A DNA stretch of 64,000 bases, taken from contig CAWAET010000007.1 of assembly GCA_963781065.1 (NCBI GenBank), forward strand, positions 62,001 to 126,000. The letters run 5' to 3'. Positions 1-9,373 of this stretch are shown piece by piece. The DNA is from CALZJC01 sp963781065 (lineage in GTDB: Bacteria > Acidobacteriota > Thermoanaerobaculia > Multivoradales > JAHEKO01). The notes under the pieces are model-generated. The model did no database searches. It was not told where the DNA came from and was given only the letters and a program-made list of their open reading frames with translations. How positions within the stretch are numbered: position 1 is the first letter of the stretch; each line of letters begins with the position of its first letter. The translations under genes were made by a program, and so were the position numbers.

Positions 1-417
1 CTCGACCGGCTCAACGCCAGCATCGCCTCCGATCCGCCGCTCGCCGACCTCGATGTGCTGGGTCTGCTCACCACCGGCCAGCCAGCGGCGGCACAGGGCC
101 CGGCACAGGGCGCCGAGGCCTTCCTCTACGGCCAGGCGGCCTCGGCGGTCACCGAGCGGGTCAACCGGCTGTTCGATCTGGACCGCTTTCGCATCGATCC
201 CCTCACCGGCTCGACCGGCAGCCTCTCGTCGGCTCGCGTCACCCTCGGCAAGCAGCTGTCGCGCGACGTGCTGGCCACCTACTCCTACGACCCGTCGATC
301 ACCGAGCAGCAGATCCTGCAGCTCGAGTGGACCGTCGCCCGCGGCCTGACCCTGGTGGCAACCCAGAACGGCGACGGCACCTACGCCGTCGATGCGCGTT
401 GGGAGAAGAGCTTCTGA
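1..417 (+). CDS. tamB: TamB (DUF490) family protein, C-terminal fragment
   Basis: The gene is cut by the window start; frame 1 is open from base 1 to a TGA at 415-417, leaving about 138 residues. The sequence has the alternating pattern of the TamB C-terminal domain, with a glycine-rich stretch followed by 'QLSRDVLATYSYDP' and ending 'VDARWEKSF', a terminal aromatic typical of proteins that meet the outer membrane. TamB spans the periplasm and works with an Omp85 partner in phospholipid transport or outer-membrane biogenesis. The next gene, which overlaps this one, encodes such a partner and supports the call. Only the tail is visible, so the family is inferred from sequence style plus neighbour. 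Confidence 0.75.
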   Translation, partial: LDRLNASIASDPPLADLDVLGLLTTGQPAAAQGPAQGAEAFLYGQAASAVTERVNRLFDLDRFRIDPLTGSTGSLSSARVTLGKQLSRDVLATYSYDPSITEQQILQLEWTVARGLTLVATQNGDGTYAVDARWEKSF

Positions 418-3197
418 GTCGCTGGGCGGGCCTGGTCCTGTGTCTGCTCGCCGCTCCGGCGGCCGCCGGGCCGCCGCTGGTGAGCGCGGTCGAGCTGCGC
501 GGCGACGCGCCGTTCGAACGCGCCAAGGATCTCTACGACCTGATCGTCGTCGCGCCGGGCGAGCCGCTGGAGGCCTCCGCGGTGGCGCGGTCGCTGCGCA
601 ACCTGCAAGCGTACGGCTCCGCCGGCGAGATCGTCGCTTTCACCGAGCAGCGGCCCGAGGGCCTGGCGGTGGTCTTCGGCCTATGGGCGCGGATCCAGGT
701 GGACGAGATCCGTATCGAGGGCGATCTCGGCCTGCGCCGGGCGCAGCTCGTGGGCGCCCTGCCGCAGCGTCCGCGGCAGCCGCTCAGCGGGTCCAAGGTG
801 ATCCGCGGCGTCTGGGCGCTGCAGGACCTCTACACCAGGTTCGGTTTCCGGCAGCGGCTGGTGCAGGTGGCGGTCGAGACCAACGCCTACCGCACGCAGG
901 CGGTGGTCACCTATCGGGTCGAGGCCGGGTCCAGGGCGCGGGTCGGCGAGGTGACCTTCAGCGGCGAGACCGGGCCGTTCAGCGCCGCCGAGCTGCGCGG
1001 GGCGCTGCGCAGCGAGACCGGCCGCTTCCACCACGAGGCGACCGCGGCCGGCGACGTGGAACGGCTGCAGGAGTGGCTGATCGGGCGCGGCTTCCGGCGC
1101 GCCGAGGTCGATCCGCCGCTGGACGTCTACGACGCGGCGGCAAACCGGGTCGACCTGGAGTTCCCGCTGCGGGTGGGGCCGCGATTCGACATCGTGGCGC
1201 CGGGCGTGAACCTCAAGCGGCTGCGGCGCGAGGATCTGCTGCCGTTTCTCGAGAACGAGCGGTTCGATCCCGCCCTGCTGGCCCAGAGCCGTGACGCCCT
1301 GCGGCGTCACTTCCAGGAACGAGGCCACTACGACGCCAGGGTCGATCTCGAGCAGGAGGAGACCGGCGACGGCATCACCCTCAGCCTGGCGATCGAGCCG
1401 GGCCCGGTGTTCAAACTCGCGGCGGTGCGCTTCCTCGGCAACGAGAGCTTTGCCGCCGCCGAGCTGGCCGCGCTGATGGAGACCTCGCCGGCCAGGCGGC
1501 TGGGCAGTGGCGGCAGGCTGGTGGACGAGATCGTCGAGGACGACCTCGACAACCTGCGGTCCTACTACGCCCTCGAAGGCTTTGGCGAGGCGGTGATCGG
1601 GCCGGTGGAGGTGGAGCGCCGGGGCGCCTCGCTGGAGCTCGTGGTGCCGATTGTCGAGGGCTCGCGGCGGCGGGTGGTCAACCTGTCCTTCGAGGGCTGC
1701 GACAGGCTGGCGGCGGTGGCGCTGGTCGAGGGGCTGGCGCTACGCCCCGCGGGCCCGTATCACCCGCGCCTGCTCGAGCAGAGCCAGGATCAGATCCGCG
1801 CTCGCTACGAGGCCGCCGGCATGCGCGCCGCCCAGGTCACCGCGGATCTGCTCTGGAACGAGGAGCGCACGCTGGTGGACGTGGTCTTCAAGATCTTCGA
1901 AGGGCCGCGCAGCATCGTCGAGCGGATCGTGATTCGAGGCCAGCAGCGCACCCGGCCGTTCATCATCAGGCGCGCCACCGGCCTGGGCCGCGGCCAGCCG
2001 CTGAGCACCGAGCGGCTGCTCGAGGCGCAGCGCCGGCTCTACGGGCTCGGAGTCTTCTCACGCGTCGACGTCAAGCTGTCCGCCGGCACCCCCTTCAGCG
2101 CCGAGCGCGACGTGGTCGTGCGGGTGGAGGAAGGCGCCCGGCGCAACGTCACCTACGGCTTCGGCTACGACTCCGAGGATGGCGCTCGCGGCTTGTTTGG
2201 CGTCGGCCACCGCAATCTGTTCGGCCGCGCCATCGCCGGCCGGCTCGACCTCCGCGCCAGCCAACGCGAGACCCAGATTCGTGCCCTGGTGCGGCAGCCT
2301 TTTCTCGGCAACTCGGGCTGGCCGGTCAGCTACTCGCTGTTCCGCATCGAGGAGAGCCGCGACAGCTTCGACTCCAGGCGCCGCGGCGCGCAGATCGAGG
2401 GCCTGCGGCTGTCCGGCAGCGATCGCTACGGCTTGCTGATGAGCTACCGCAAGGTGCAGGTGGAGGACGCCGACCCTGCCTTGCAGGACCTGGAGATCGA
2501 GCGCGCGCTGCGGGAGGTCGAGATCTTCAGCGTCGGCCCGAGCCTGTTCATCGATCGGCGCGACGACCCGTTCGAACCGCGGCGAGGCTGGAGCACCAAC
2601 CTCGTGCTCGAGGCGGCGCAGCCGCTGGGCAATGCCGACGTCGAGCTGCTCAAGCTGTTCGGCCAGCAGACCTACAATCTCGACCTGCGGCGGTTTGGCG
2701 TCCTCGCCGCCAGCCTGCGCCTGGGAGCGATCGAGCCCGGCGGCGGCAACGCCGTCGACCCGACGGTCGAGGGCCTGCTCTCGGCGCGGGTGCCGATCTC
2801 GGAGCGCTTCTTCGCTGGCGGCCGCTCGTCGCACCGGGCCTACCGTCGCGACCGCCTGGGCATCGCCGGCGAAACGGCGCTGCCCTTTACCGACCCGGAC
2901 CAGCCGGACGCGGAGGAGAGGCTGGTGCCGGTCGGCGGCACCGGACTGGCGCTGCTCAATCTGGACTACCGGTTCCCCATCTGGGGCGCCCTGGGCGGAG
3001 TGGCCTTCGTCGACGCCGGCAATGTGTGGGCGGATTGGCGCGACATCGACCCGACGGAAGCCAAGGTGGGCGCGGGCGTGGGCCTGCGCTACCTTTCGCC
3101 GCTGGGGCCGATCCGGGCCGAGATCGGCTGGAACCTGGACCGGGAGCCGGGCGAGGAGTTGTGGGTGGCGACGCTCAGCGTCGGCAATCCGTTCTAA
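399..3197 (+). CDS. Omp85-family outer-membrane assembly protein (TamA/BamA-like)
   Basis: This protein of about 932 residues has a signal peptide (hydrophobic 'GLVLCLLAAPAAAG'), several POTRA-like repeats over roughly residues 30-560, and a C-terminal barrel. The barrel carries the Omp85 motif region 'GGRSSHRAYRRDRLG', the strand 'LGGVAFVDAGNVW' and a final 'SVGNPF' ending in phenylalanine, the usual outer-membrane signal. Such proteins insert barrels or, paired with TamB, help build the outer membrane. The TTG at 399 is chosen because it gives a complete signal peptide and overlaps the tamB stop by 19 bp. The next usable start, GTG 480, would remove the signal; CTG 414 is another option. 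More than three POTRAs suggests BamA-like architecture, while the tamB neighbour suggests a TamA role. Confidence 0.88.
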   Translation: MGEELLSRWAGLVLCLLAAPAAAGPPLVSAVELRGDAPFERAKDLYDLIVVAPGEPLEASAVARSLRNLQAYGSAGEIVAFTEQRPEGLAVVFGLWARIQVDEIRIEGDLGLRRAQLVGALPQRPRQPLSGSKVIRGVWALQDLYTRFGFRQRLVQVAVETNAYRTQAVVTYRVEAGSRARVGEVTFSGETGPFSAAELRGALRSETGRFHHEATAAGDVERLQEWLIGRGFRRAEVDPPLDVYDAAANRVDLEFPLRVGPRFDIVAPGVNLKRLRREDLLPFLENERFDPALLAQSRDALRRHFQERGHYDARVDLEQEETGDGITLSLAIEPGPVFKLAAVRFLGNESFAAAELAALMETSPARRLGSGGRLVDEIVEDDLDNLRSYYALEGFGEAVIGPVEVERRGASLELVVPIVEGSRRRVVNLSFEGCDRLAAVALVEGLALRPAGPYHPRLLEQSQDQIRARYEAAGMRAAQVTADLLWNEERTLVDVVFKIFEGPRSIVERIVIRGQQRTRPFIIRRATGLGRGQPLSTERLLEAQRRLYGLGVFSRVDVKLSAGTPFSAERDVVVRVEEGARRNVTYGFGYDSEDGARGLFGVGHRNLFGRAIAGRLDLRASQRETQIRALVRQPFLGNSGWPVSYSLFRIEESRDSFDSRRRGAQIEGLRLSGSDRYGLLMSYRKVQVEDADPALQDLEIERALREVEIFSVGPSLFIDRRDDPFEPRRGWSTNLVLEAAQPLGNADVELLKLFGQQTYNLDLRRFGVLAASLRLGAIEPGGGNAVDPTVEGLLSARVPISERFFAGGRSSHRAYRRDRLGIAGETALPFTDPDQPDAEERLVPVGGTGLALLNLDYRFPIWGALGGVAFVDAGNVWADWRDIDPTEAKVGAGVGLRYLSPLGPIRAEIGWNLDREPGEELWVATLSVGNPF

Positions 3198-3541
3198 AGG
3201 GCGTGAGCGCCATGGGGCCGGTCGGCTATGGAGCCGAAGGTGGGGGGATCGGTACGACACGGCGTCAGTCGGACTATTAGCGTTGGCCTCGCCTGCGCAC
3301 TGGCGCGACGCCCGGATGCGGTTGAGGCCCCCGTGGCTCTTGCTGTAGCGCTGCTCGTGAGCTACCTGCGACCCGCCACCTCTCGGCTCCGCCGCCGACC
3401 TCCTGCGGGGGCTACCGAACTAGCAGTGGTGATGTTGCGGTTGTACGGCGCCTCTGTGTTAGTTTGCCGACGGCACGCGGAGGGCCGTGAAGTGCGGCCT
3501 CCGGGTGCCATTCCCACATACAAAAGAAGGGTTTTCTGACT
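3198..3541. other. Intergenic region upstream of the sulfate-activation genes
   Basis: These 344 bases separate the Omp85 gene from sat-cysC. No convincing gene, tRNA or strong hairpin is visible. A 103-codon open frame in the region is arginine/proline-rich with no family resemblance and is treated as chance. The last 100 bases are less G+C-rich and probably contain the sat-cysC promoter and leader; a purine-rich stretch (agaaggg) lies about 10 bases before the ATG at 3542. I cannot define the promoter confidently. Confidence 0.4.
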
Positions 3542-5272
3542 ATGGGTGATTCAATGATCCGCGCCCACGGGGGTGCTTTGACCGATCTGATGCTGCCGGC
3601 CGCGGCGGCGGCCGAGGCGCACGCCACGTCGCGCGACTGGGCGTCGTGGGACCTGACGCCGCGCCAGCTGTGCGACCTGGAGCTGATCCTCAACGCCGGC
3701 TTCTCGCCGCTGACCGGCTTTCTGGGCAAGGCCGACTTCGACGGCGTCTGCAAGGGCATGCGGCTCGCCAGCGGCGAGCTGTGGCCGATCCCGATCACGC
3801 TCGACGTCACCGAGGAGATGGCTGACGGCCTGGCGGCCGGCGACAAGGTGGCGCTGCGCGATCCCGAGGGGGTGATGCTGGCGGTGCTGACGGTCGGTGA
3901 GATGTGGACGATCGACCGCGACGCCAAGGCGCTGGCGGTCTACGGCACCACCGACCGCAAGCACTCGGGCGTGGCGCACCTCTACGAGCGCACCAACAAC
4001 GTCGCCGTCGGCGGCACCGTCGCCGGGGTGCAGCTGCCGCAGCACTACGACTTCGTCCGCCTGCGCAACACGCCGCGCGAAGTGCGGGCGCGGTTCGAGA
4101 AGCTGGGCTGGCGCAAGGTGGTGGCGTTCCAGACCCGCAACCCGATGCACCGGGCACACTTCGAGCTCACCCTGCGGGCGGCTCGTCGAGCTCGAGGCCA
4201 ACCTGCTGATCCACCCGGTGGTGGGGATGACCAAGCCCGGCGACGTGGATCACTACACCCGCGTGCGCTGCTACCAGCGGGTGCTGGGCCGCTACCCGCA
4301 CAACACGGCGATGTTGTCGCTGCTGCCGCTGGCGATGCGCATGGGCGGGCCGCGGGAGGCGCTGCTCGCACGCCATCATCCGCAAGAACTACGGCTGCAG
4401 CCACTTCATCGTCGGCCGCGACCATGCCGGCCCGGGCAACGACGCCGCGGGCAAGCCGTTCTACGGCCCCTACGACGCCCAGGAGATGCTGCGGGAGCAC
4501 CAGGACGAGATCGGCATCGAGATGGTGCCCTTCCAGATGGTCGCCTATGTCGAGGAGCTCGACGCCTACCGGCCGCTCGACGAGGTCGAGGAGGGGGCCC
4601 GGGTGCTGACCCTGTCGGGCACCGAGCTGCGCGACCGGCTGGCCGACGGCCGCGAGATCCCCGAGTGGTTCACCTTCCCCGAGGTCGCCAAGGAGCTGCG
4701 GAAGACCCACCCGCCGCGCCAGCGCCAGGGGTTCACGGTCTTCTTCACCGGCCTGTCGGGCTCGGGCAAGTCGACGGTGGCCAACGTGCTGATGGTCAAG
4801 CTGCTCGAGATGGGCGGCCGGCCGGTGACGCTGCTCGACGGCGACATCGTGCGCAAGAACCTCTCCTCCGAGCTCGGCTTCTCGAAGGAGCACCGCGATC
4901 TGAACATCCTGCGCATCGGCTATGTCGCCTCCGAGATCACCAAGAACGGCGGCATCGCGCTGTGCGCTCCCATCGCGCCCTATGACTCGGTGCGCAAGCA
5001 GGTGCGGGCCGGGGTCGAGCCCGGCGGCGGCTTCGAGCTGGTGCACATCGCGACGCCGCTCGAGGTCTGCGAGCAGCGCGACCGCAAGGGGCTCTACGCC
5101 AAGGCGCGCGCAGGGCATCATCAAGCAGTTCACCGGCATCTCCGACCCCTACGAGGAGCCGGCCGATGCCGACGTGGTGATCGACACCAGCGACATCTCG
5201 CCCGAAGAGGCGGCGCAGCAGATCATCCTCCATCTCGAGCGCGAGGGCTACATCGGGGCCCGGCGTGGCTGA
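3542..5272 (+). CDS. sat/cysC: Bifunctional sulfate adenylyltransferase / adenylylsulfate kinase (frameshifted in this sequence)
   Basis: Sat makes APS from sulfate and ATP in the cytosol, and the fused CysC phosphorylates APS to PAPS, the sulfuryl donor. The Sat part (about residues 1-385) has the nucleotide-binding motif 'QTRNPMHRAH' and 'GRDHAGPG'. The CysC part (about 395-575) has the P-loop 'GLSGSGKST', 'LDGD' and 'SDPYEEP'. Three single extra bases, near 4180, 4369 and 5112, break the frame. Removing each restores canonical sequence (RAARELEANLL, EALLHAIIRKN, KARAGIIKQF) and gives about 575 residues, normal for the Sat-CysC fusion. Intact motifs on both sides of every break argue for sequencing error over decay. 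It overlaps cysQ by 8 bp, so the two are probably co-transcribed. Confidence 0.93.
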
Positions 5273-6086
5273 GCGGGGCGCCGGCGGCGGGGCCGCGGCG
5301 GCGGCGCCGGTCGACCGGGCTGAAGACCTGCGGCGGATCGAGGCCGGCCTGCTCGAGGCGGCGGCGGCGATCGTCGACATCATCCCGGGCGCCGTCGATG
5401 CTGAATACAAGGCGCCCGGCGACCCGGTGACCGAGGCCGACCTGCGGATCGATCGGATCCTCCGGCGGCGGCTGCCGCGCGACGGCGACGGCTGGCTGTC
5501 GGAGGAGACGGTCGACGACCCCTCCCGGCTCGGTTGCCACCGGGTCTGGATCGTCGACCCGGTCGACGGCACCCGCGAGTTCGTCGAGGGGCTGCCCGAG
5601 TGGTGCATCTCGATCGGCCTGGTCGAGGACGGCCGGGCGGTGGCCGGCGGGATCTACAACCCGGCGGTGGGCAATCTGGTGCTGGGCGCGCTCGAGACCG
5701 GCGTCACCTTGAACGGCGAGCCGGTCCGGGTGAGCCAGCGCACGGATATGGCGGGCGCGGTGGTGATGGCCAGCCGCAGCGAGGTGCGGCGCGGCGAATG
5801 GGATCGCTTCCAGGACCGCGGCTTCACGGTGGAGGCCTCCGGTTCGGTGGCCTACAAGCTGGCCCAGGTAGCTGCCGGGCTGGCCGACGCCACCTGGACC
5901 CTGGTGCCCAAGAACGAGTGGGACGTGGCGGCCGGCGCGGCGCTGGTCGTCGCCGCCGGCGGCGAGGTGCTGACGCTCGACGCCGAGACGCCGCGGTTCA
6001 ATCGGCCCAAGACGCTCTTCGACGGTTTCGTGGCGGTGCCGCGGGGTCTCAAGGGCCCGATCCTGGCGCTGCTCGGGCTCGGCTGA
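5265..6086 (+). CDS. cysQ: 3'(2'),5'-bisphosphate nucleotidase (inositol monophosphatase superfamily)
   Basis: CysQ removes the 3'-phosphate of PAP, the inhibitory by-product of PAPS use, giving AMP. The 273-residue protein has the metal-binding signature 'DPVDGTREF' (about residues 97-105) and a downstream 'NEWDVAAGAALV', matching the WDxAAG motif of the family. The GTG start at 5265 overlaps the sat-cysC stop, indicating translational coupling. Together the pair makes PAPS and disposes of PAP, which fits the sulfotransferase at 28965. A general inositol-phosphatase role cannot be excluded by sequence, but the neighbour makes CysQ likely. The gene is convergent with the F1 fibre gene, 27 bp away. 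Confidence 0.88.
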   Translation: MAERGAGGGAAAAAPVDRAEDLRRIEAGLLEAAAAIVDIIPGAVDAEYKAPGDPVTEADLRIDRILRRRLPRDGDGWLSEETVDDPSRLGCHRVWIVDPVDGTREFVEGLPEWCISIGLVEDGRAVAGGIYNPAVGNLVLGALETGVTLNGEPVRVSQRTDMAGAVVMASRSEVRRGEWDRFQDRGFTVEASGSVAYKLAQVAAGLADATWTLVPKNEWDVAAGAALVVAAGGEVLTLDAETPRFNRPKTLFDGFVAVPRGLKGPILALLGLG

Positions 6087-6113
6087 GGGTGCCCTTCGGG
6101 ACCGCCCTTCGCC

Positions 6114-7253
6114 TCACTTCATCGCCTCCAATTCGGCGAGGCGCTTCGTCAGCGTCTCGATGGTCGCCTGCTGCTCGATGGTGTAGAGGGCCAGCTCTTC
6201 GACCTTCTCGAGAATCTGCAGCTGCAGCCTGGTCATGTTGATCCCCTTGCTGGCGCGGATGTCATCGAAGGAGAAGACGTTCGGCAGGTGCTTCTCCCGC
6301 TCGACGAAAGCCGCCAGCTCCTCGAGAGGCATCAGCGGGTAGCCGGGCTCGAAGACGTAGTCCGGGTAGGTCGTTTCGTTGGTCGCCCCGTCTCGGACCG
6401 TCAGCGTGCCCTTGATCGTCAGGTCACCGGTGGTCTCTTCGATCTCGAACTCATTGACTCCCGAGCCGGCGGCGGTGATGCCGAAGGCGCCCGACCCGGT
6501 GGTGCGCAGGTCCCAGTCGGCGTTGTTGTTCTCGATGCGGAGACCGACGGCGGAGGTGGTGTCGCGCTTGATGTGCAGAGGTTGCTGCGGCGAGTTGGTG
6601 CCGATGCCCACGGCCTGGGCCTCCTGGCCGAGCTGGATCTTGTCCGAGAAGATATCGATGCTGGAGGTGGGCGAGTTCGGCCGGATGCGAAACGGCAGCT
6701 TCGAGCCGTCGGTGACGTCACGGATGAAGAAGTTGGTCTCGTTGCCGGCCACGTCCCAGGTGTGGGGAGCGAAGCCGGACGAGCCGTCCTGCTGCAGCCG
6801 CACGCTGGGCGTGTCGCCGTCCTTGATATCCAGTTCGACCGACGGCGTTGCGGTGCCAAAGCCGACGCGGCCGCCGTCGTCGACGTAGAGAGAGTTGGTG
6901 GGGGCGGTAGCCTCGATCTTGAACGGCACCCGGCTGGCGCTCGCGTCCTCGACCGCGAAATAGTGGCCGCCGCCGTTGGCGGAGTCGTTGATGACGATCC
7001 GCCAATCGGTGTCCGGGTAGCTGGCCGCCGTCGAGGTGTCGTTGAAGTGGATCCGCAGGTTGTTCTCCTTCAGCCGGATCGTGTCGAAGCCGAAGCTCTC
7101 GCCGTTGACGCAGTCGAAGCCGACGCACAGCGAGCCGTCGATGATCACGTCGTCGAGGTGCAGGATGTCCGCCGTGGCCGGCGCCGCGACGAGGATCACG
7201 GCGAGCCCGAAGAGGCAGGCCGCGCTGATGAGCTGGGTTCTGATGCGCTTCAT
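6114..7253 (-). CDS. F1: secreted fibre-like protein, F family copy 1
   Basis: This 379-residue protein has a signal peptide cleaved near residue 28. An N-terminal block follows that all four F proteins share, with a cysteine pair (Cys43, Cys48 in 'SLCVGFDCVNGESFGFD'). Repeated 'VGFGTATP..ELDIKDG'-type units occupy the middle. The C-terminus ('LMPLEELAAFVEREKHLPNV', then a heptad-like helix to 'LAELEAMK') resembles the trimerising or chaperone-like ends of tail-fibre-type surface proteins common in Bacteroidota. That resemblance is from memory of the family. I infer an extracellular trimeric fibre; no function is established. RBS AGGAG lies just before the ATG. It is the last gene of the C1-D1-P1-F1 unit, and its C-terminus differs from F2-F4. 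Confidence 0.8.
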   Translation of the reverse strand: MKRIRTQLISAACLFGLAVILVAAPATADILHLDDVIIDGSLCVGFDCVNGESFGFDTIRLKENNLRIHFNDTSTAASYPDTDWRIVINDSANGGGHYFAVEDASASRVPFKIEATAPTNSLYVDDGGRVGFGTATPSVELDIKDGDTPSVRLQQDGSSGFAPHTWDVAGNETNFFIRDVTDGSKLPFRIRPNSPTSSIDIFSDKIQLGQEAQAVGIGTNSPQQPLHIKRDTTSAVGLRIENNNADWDLRTTGSGAFGITAAGSGVNEFEIEETTGDLTIKGTLTVRDGATNETTYPDYVFEPGYPLMPLEELAAFVEREKHLPNVFSFDDIRASKGINMTRLQLQILEKVEELALYTIEQQATIETLTKRLAELEAMK

Positions 7254-7282
7254 GATCGTCTCCTATCGATTCGTGATCTGGC

Positions 7283-7837
7283 TCACTGGTTGGCTGCGTC
7301 GGAGTCGTCGACCTCGGCCGGCGGCACCGCTTCCCGCGCCGTCGCTCGAGACTCGCCGAAGTCGGCTTCGACAAGGTCGGGGTCGGCGATCGCCCCGTTG
7401 GCGATGGTGAACGATCCGGACTGGATCAGCGCCTCGGGCGCGGTGCCGACCCTCCGCGAGCGGCCGTTGTCCCATTGCTCGTCGCTCCGGATCACGCTCT
7501 TGTTGAGCTCCAGAGCCGGCGGGATCACCGTCATCTCCCAGGTGTAGGTGCCGTCGGGCAGCTGGTAGCCAAGCGGGTCGACCGCGGCGAAGTGGGCGGC
7601 GCCGCCGGTGAACTCGCGGGTGGCGGTGAAGCCGCCCCCCGAGACCGTCAGGACCAGCTTGTCGTAGCTGACCAGGGGGGCCCAGGTCACGCTGCCCGGG
7701 GTCGTTTTCATGGCGGCCATCGCGGGTGTCTCCGCCGCCGTCTCCTGCGCGACCGCCGGCAGGGCCAGCAGGGCCACCAGGGCCGCCAGCATCATGGCTG
7801 GCCGCACCTTGCTTCTGTTGCTTTCGAGGTAGCTCAT
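7283..7837 (-). CDS. P1: small secreted protein, P family copy 1
   Basis: This 184-residue protein of unrecognised family has a clear signal peptide ('MLAALVALLALPAVAQ'). The mature part carries 'PGSVTWAPLVSYDKLVLTV', 'REFTGGAAHF', 'LPDGTYTWEMT' and 'SGSFTIANGAIADPD', features also found in P3 and P4. The predominance of short beta-type stretches suggests a single beta-sandwich domain. The tail is acidic and low in complexity. The RBS AAAGGAG precedes the ATG. It lies 29 bp upstream of F1 in transcription order, and every P gene in the window sits directly before an F gene, so a dedicated partnership (chaperone, adaptor or fibre base) is inferred. No catalytic motif is visible. Confidence 0.75.
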   Translation of the reverse strand: MSYLESNRSKVRPAMMLAALVALLALPAVAQETAAETPAMAAMKTTPGSVTWAPLVSYDKLVLTVSGGGFTATREFTGGAAHFAAVDPLGYQLPDGTYTWEMTVIPPALELNKSVIRSDEQWDNGRSRRVGTAPEALIQSGSFTIANGAIADPDLVEADFGESRATAREAVPPAEVDDSDAANQ

Positions 7838-7901
7838 CGCTCCGCTCCTTTCCGTTTGCTGGATACTCTCTGTTGGTTCATCGGTGGGCTCGCCGCCGAT
7901 C

Positions 7902-9341
7902 TCAGTTCGGCGCCGGGCCGAACGCTGCCGTGCAGGTGCTGTCTCCGGTGCTCGGCAGCGTGACGGTGGCCACCTGGCTGTTCAGGGGAGCGACGCCGCA
8001 CGCCCCACCCCAGCCGTCGAAGGTGAACTCGTCGATCGGCCTGGCCTGCAGTTTGACGACCTGTCCGGGACCGAACGACCGGGTGCAGTCGTCGTCACAG
8101 ATCGCCGTCACCGTGCCGCCGATGTCCATCGCCACGTCGCCAAGGCCGGTGCCCTGGAAGATCACCGTCAGGTCGACGCCGAACCCCTGTGCGTTTGCGA
8201 CCAGGATGCCGACAATCGCCGGGATGACGCTGGTCAGCCCGGTCGCGGTGTCGAGGAGCTGGAACTCGAAGAAGTCGTTGCCGGCAAAGCCGTCGTCGGG
8301 CTCATAGGTCACCATGACGCTCGGCAGGTTGCACGGGCTCAGCGGCGAGCACCCGTCGAGGCCGAGCAGGGTTCCGTGCTCGGGCAGGCTGGTGATCTGG
8401 TAGACGAGGGCCACCGGCTCCTCCGCCTGGGTGACGGTGAAGCTGTCGCTGGCCGTGTTGTTCTGCTCGTCGCTCTCCGCGACAGCCTGTTGGTAGTCGG
8501 CTACCGCGGTGTTCTGGTAGTTGTTGGCGCCCAGCGTCGAGAAGCGAGTGACGCTGAAGAGCTCGCCGGTCGCCAGCGGCGGAACGGCGAACAGGGTGTC
8601 CGGCTGCAGGCTGCAGCTCTCGCCGCCGATCTCGAAGCAGAGCGTCGAGGCGCCGGCCGGCGCGCCGCCGATGTTCTTGACGACGGCGGTGAACTCGATG
8701 TTGTCCTCTGCCCCCGGGTTGGCCGGATCGTGGGTCAGGCTGTCGACCACCAGGTCCGGCAGCGGCCCGGCGCAGCCGCCGGAGCCGGCGGCGACGATCT
8801 GGATCGGCACCGGCGGCGGGGTGGTCGCCGGGGGCGGCGCGGTCGCGTTGTCCTCCTCGCTGGCCTCGGTGACGGTGAACTGGTCGTCGACGAAGGCGCC
8901 CAGGAAGACGTTTCCCGTGGGGCTGCCGGACGGCACGCTGGCGCCGCTGTACAGGAAGTCAGAGAGCGTCTCATCGACGGAGAACGGCGCCCCGGGCGAC
9001 AGCTTCCCGTTCAGGAACTCCCGCCCGCCGGTGAGCAGGGTGTCGCTGGGAGTGATGTCGGCGTCGGCCGAGATGTAGAAGCCGATGGCGGTGCAGGTGG
9101 TCTCGTCCGGGCAGCCCGAGCCCACCGGCACCCCGGGCAGGTCGGCCGGTCCGGTGTTGGTGATGGTGATGGTGATTTGACCGCCGATGACCTCGCCGAT
9201 CTCGGCACAGGCCGGACCGCCGAAGCTGGTGATGGTCAGGTTGGGAAGGTCGGGTTGCTGCGCCACGACGTCGGCGCCGGGTGTCACCGCGACGAGCAGC
9301 GCCAGGGCCGGGATCGCCGCGAGCTGTCTTCCGTGTCTCAT
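7902..9341 (-). CDS. D1: secreted CARDB-domain protein, D family copy 1
   Basis: This 479-residue protein begins at the ATG at 9341 after a strong AAGGAGG RBS. It has a signal peptide ('ALALLVAVTPGADVVAQ') and two CARDB-like (cell-adhesion-related) beta domains. The second is marked by 'PDLVVDSLTHDPANP' and 'NIEFTAVVKNIGG'. A C-terminal segment carries paired cysteines ('CSPLSPC', 'CDDDCTRSFGPG', 'GWGGACG'). The paralogue D2 at 15987 has the same order. CARDB domains are extracellular adhesion or scaffold modules; no enzyme motif is seen. The frame stays open far upstream of the true start, into C1, which is a G+C effect. It lies between C1 and P1 in a same-strand unit. Confidence 0.8.
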   Translation of the reverse strand: MRHGRQLAAIPALALLVAVTPGADVVAQQPDLPNLTITSFGGPACAEIGEVIGGQITITITNTGPADLPGVPVGSGCPDETTCTAIGFYISADADITPSDTLLTGGREFLNGKLSPGAPFSVDETLSDFLYSGASVPSGSPTGNVFLGAFVDDQFTVTEASEEDNATAPPPATTPPPVPIQIVAAGSGGCAGPLPDLVVDSLTHDPANPGAEDNIEFTAVVKNIGGAPAGASTLCFEIGGESCSLQPDTLFAVPPLATGELFSVTRFSTLGANNYQNTAVADYQQAVAESDEQNNTASDSFTVTQAEEPVALVYQITSLPEHGTLLGLDGCSPLSPCNLPSVMVTYEPDDGFAGNDFFEFQLLDTATGLTSVIPAIVGILVANAQGFGVDLTVIFQGTGLGDVAMDIGGTVTAICDDDCTRSFGPGQVVKLQARPIDEFTFDGWGGACGVAPLNSQVATVTLPSTGDSTCTAAFGPAPN

Positions 9342-9373
9342 GGGTTCCTCCTTGTCCACCGTTGCGTTCCTCG

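Noticed and set aside
2058..3260. 400-codon minus-strand frame opposite the Omp85 gene
   Set aside because: No domain or RBS, and the plus-strand gene has full Omp85 features and a barrel-type C-terminus.
3228..3539. 103-codon frame between the Omp85 gene and sat-cysC
   Set aside because: No recognisable motif, composition like spacer, and no convincing RBS.
6288..7547. Long plus-strand open frame opposite F1 and P1 (also 7884-9512, 14243-15544 and 19081-20640 opposite the other cassettes)
   Set aside because: Low-complexity Val/Asp/Arg-rich translations without domains. They mirror the true minus-strand genes, which have signal peptides and RBSs; typical shadow frames at high G+C.
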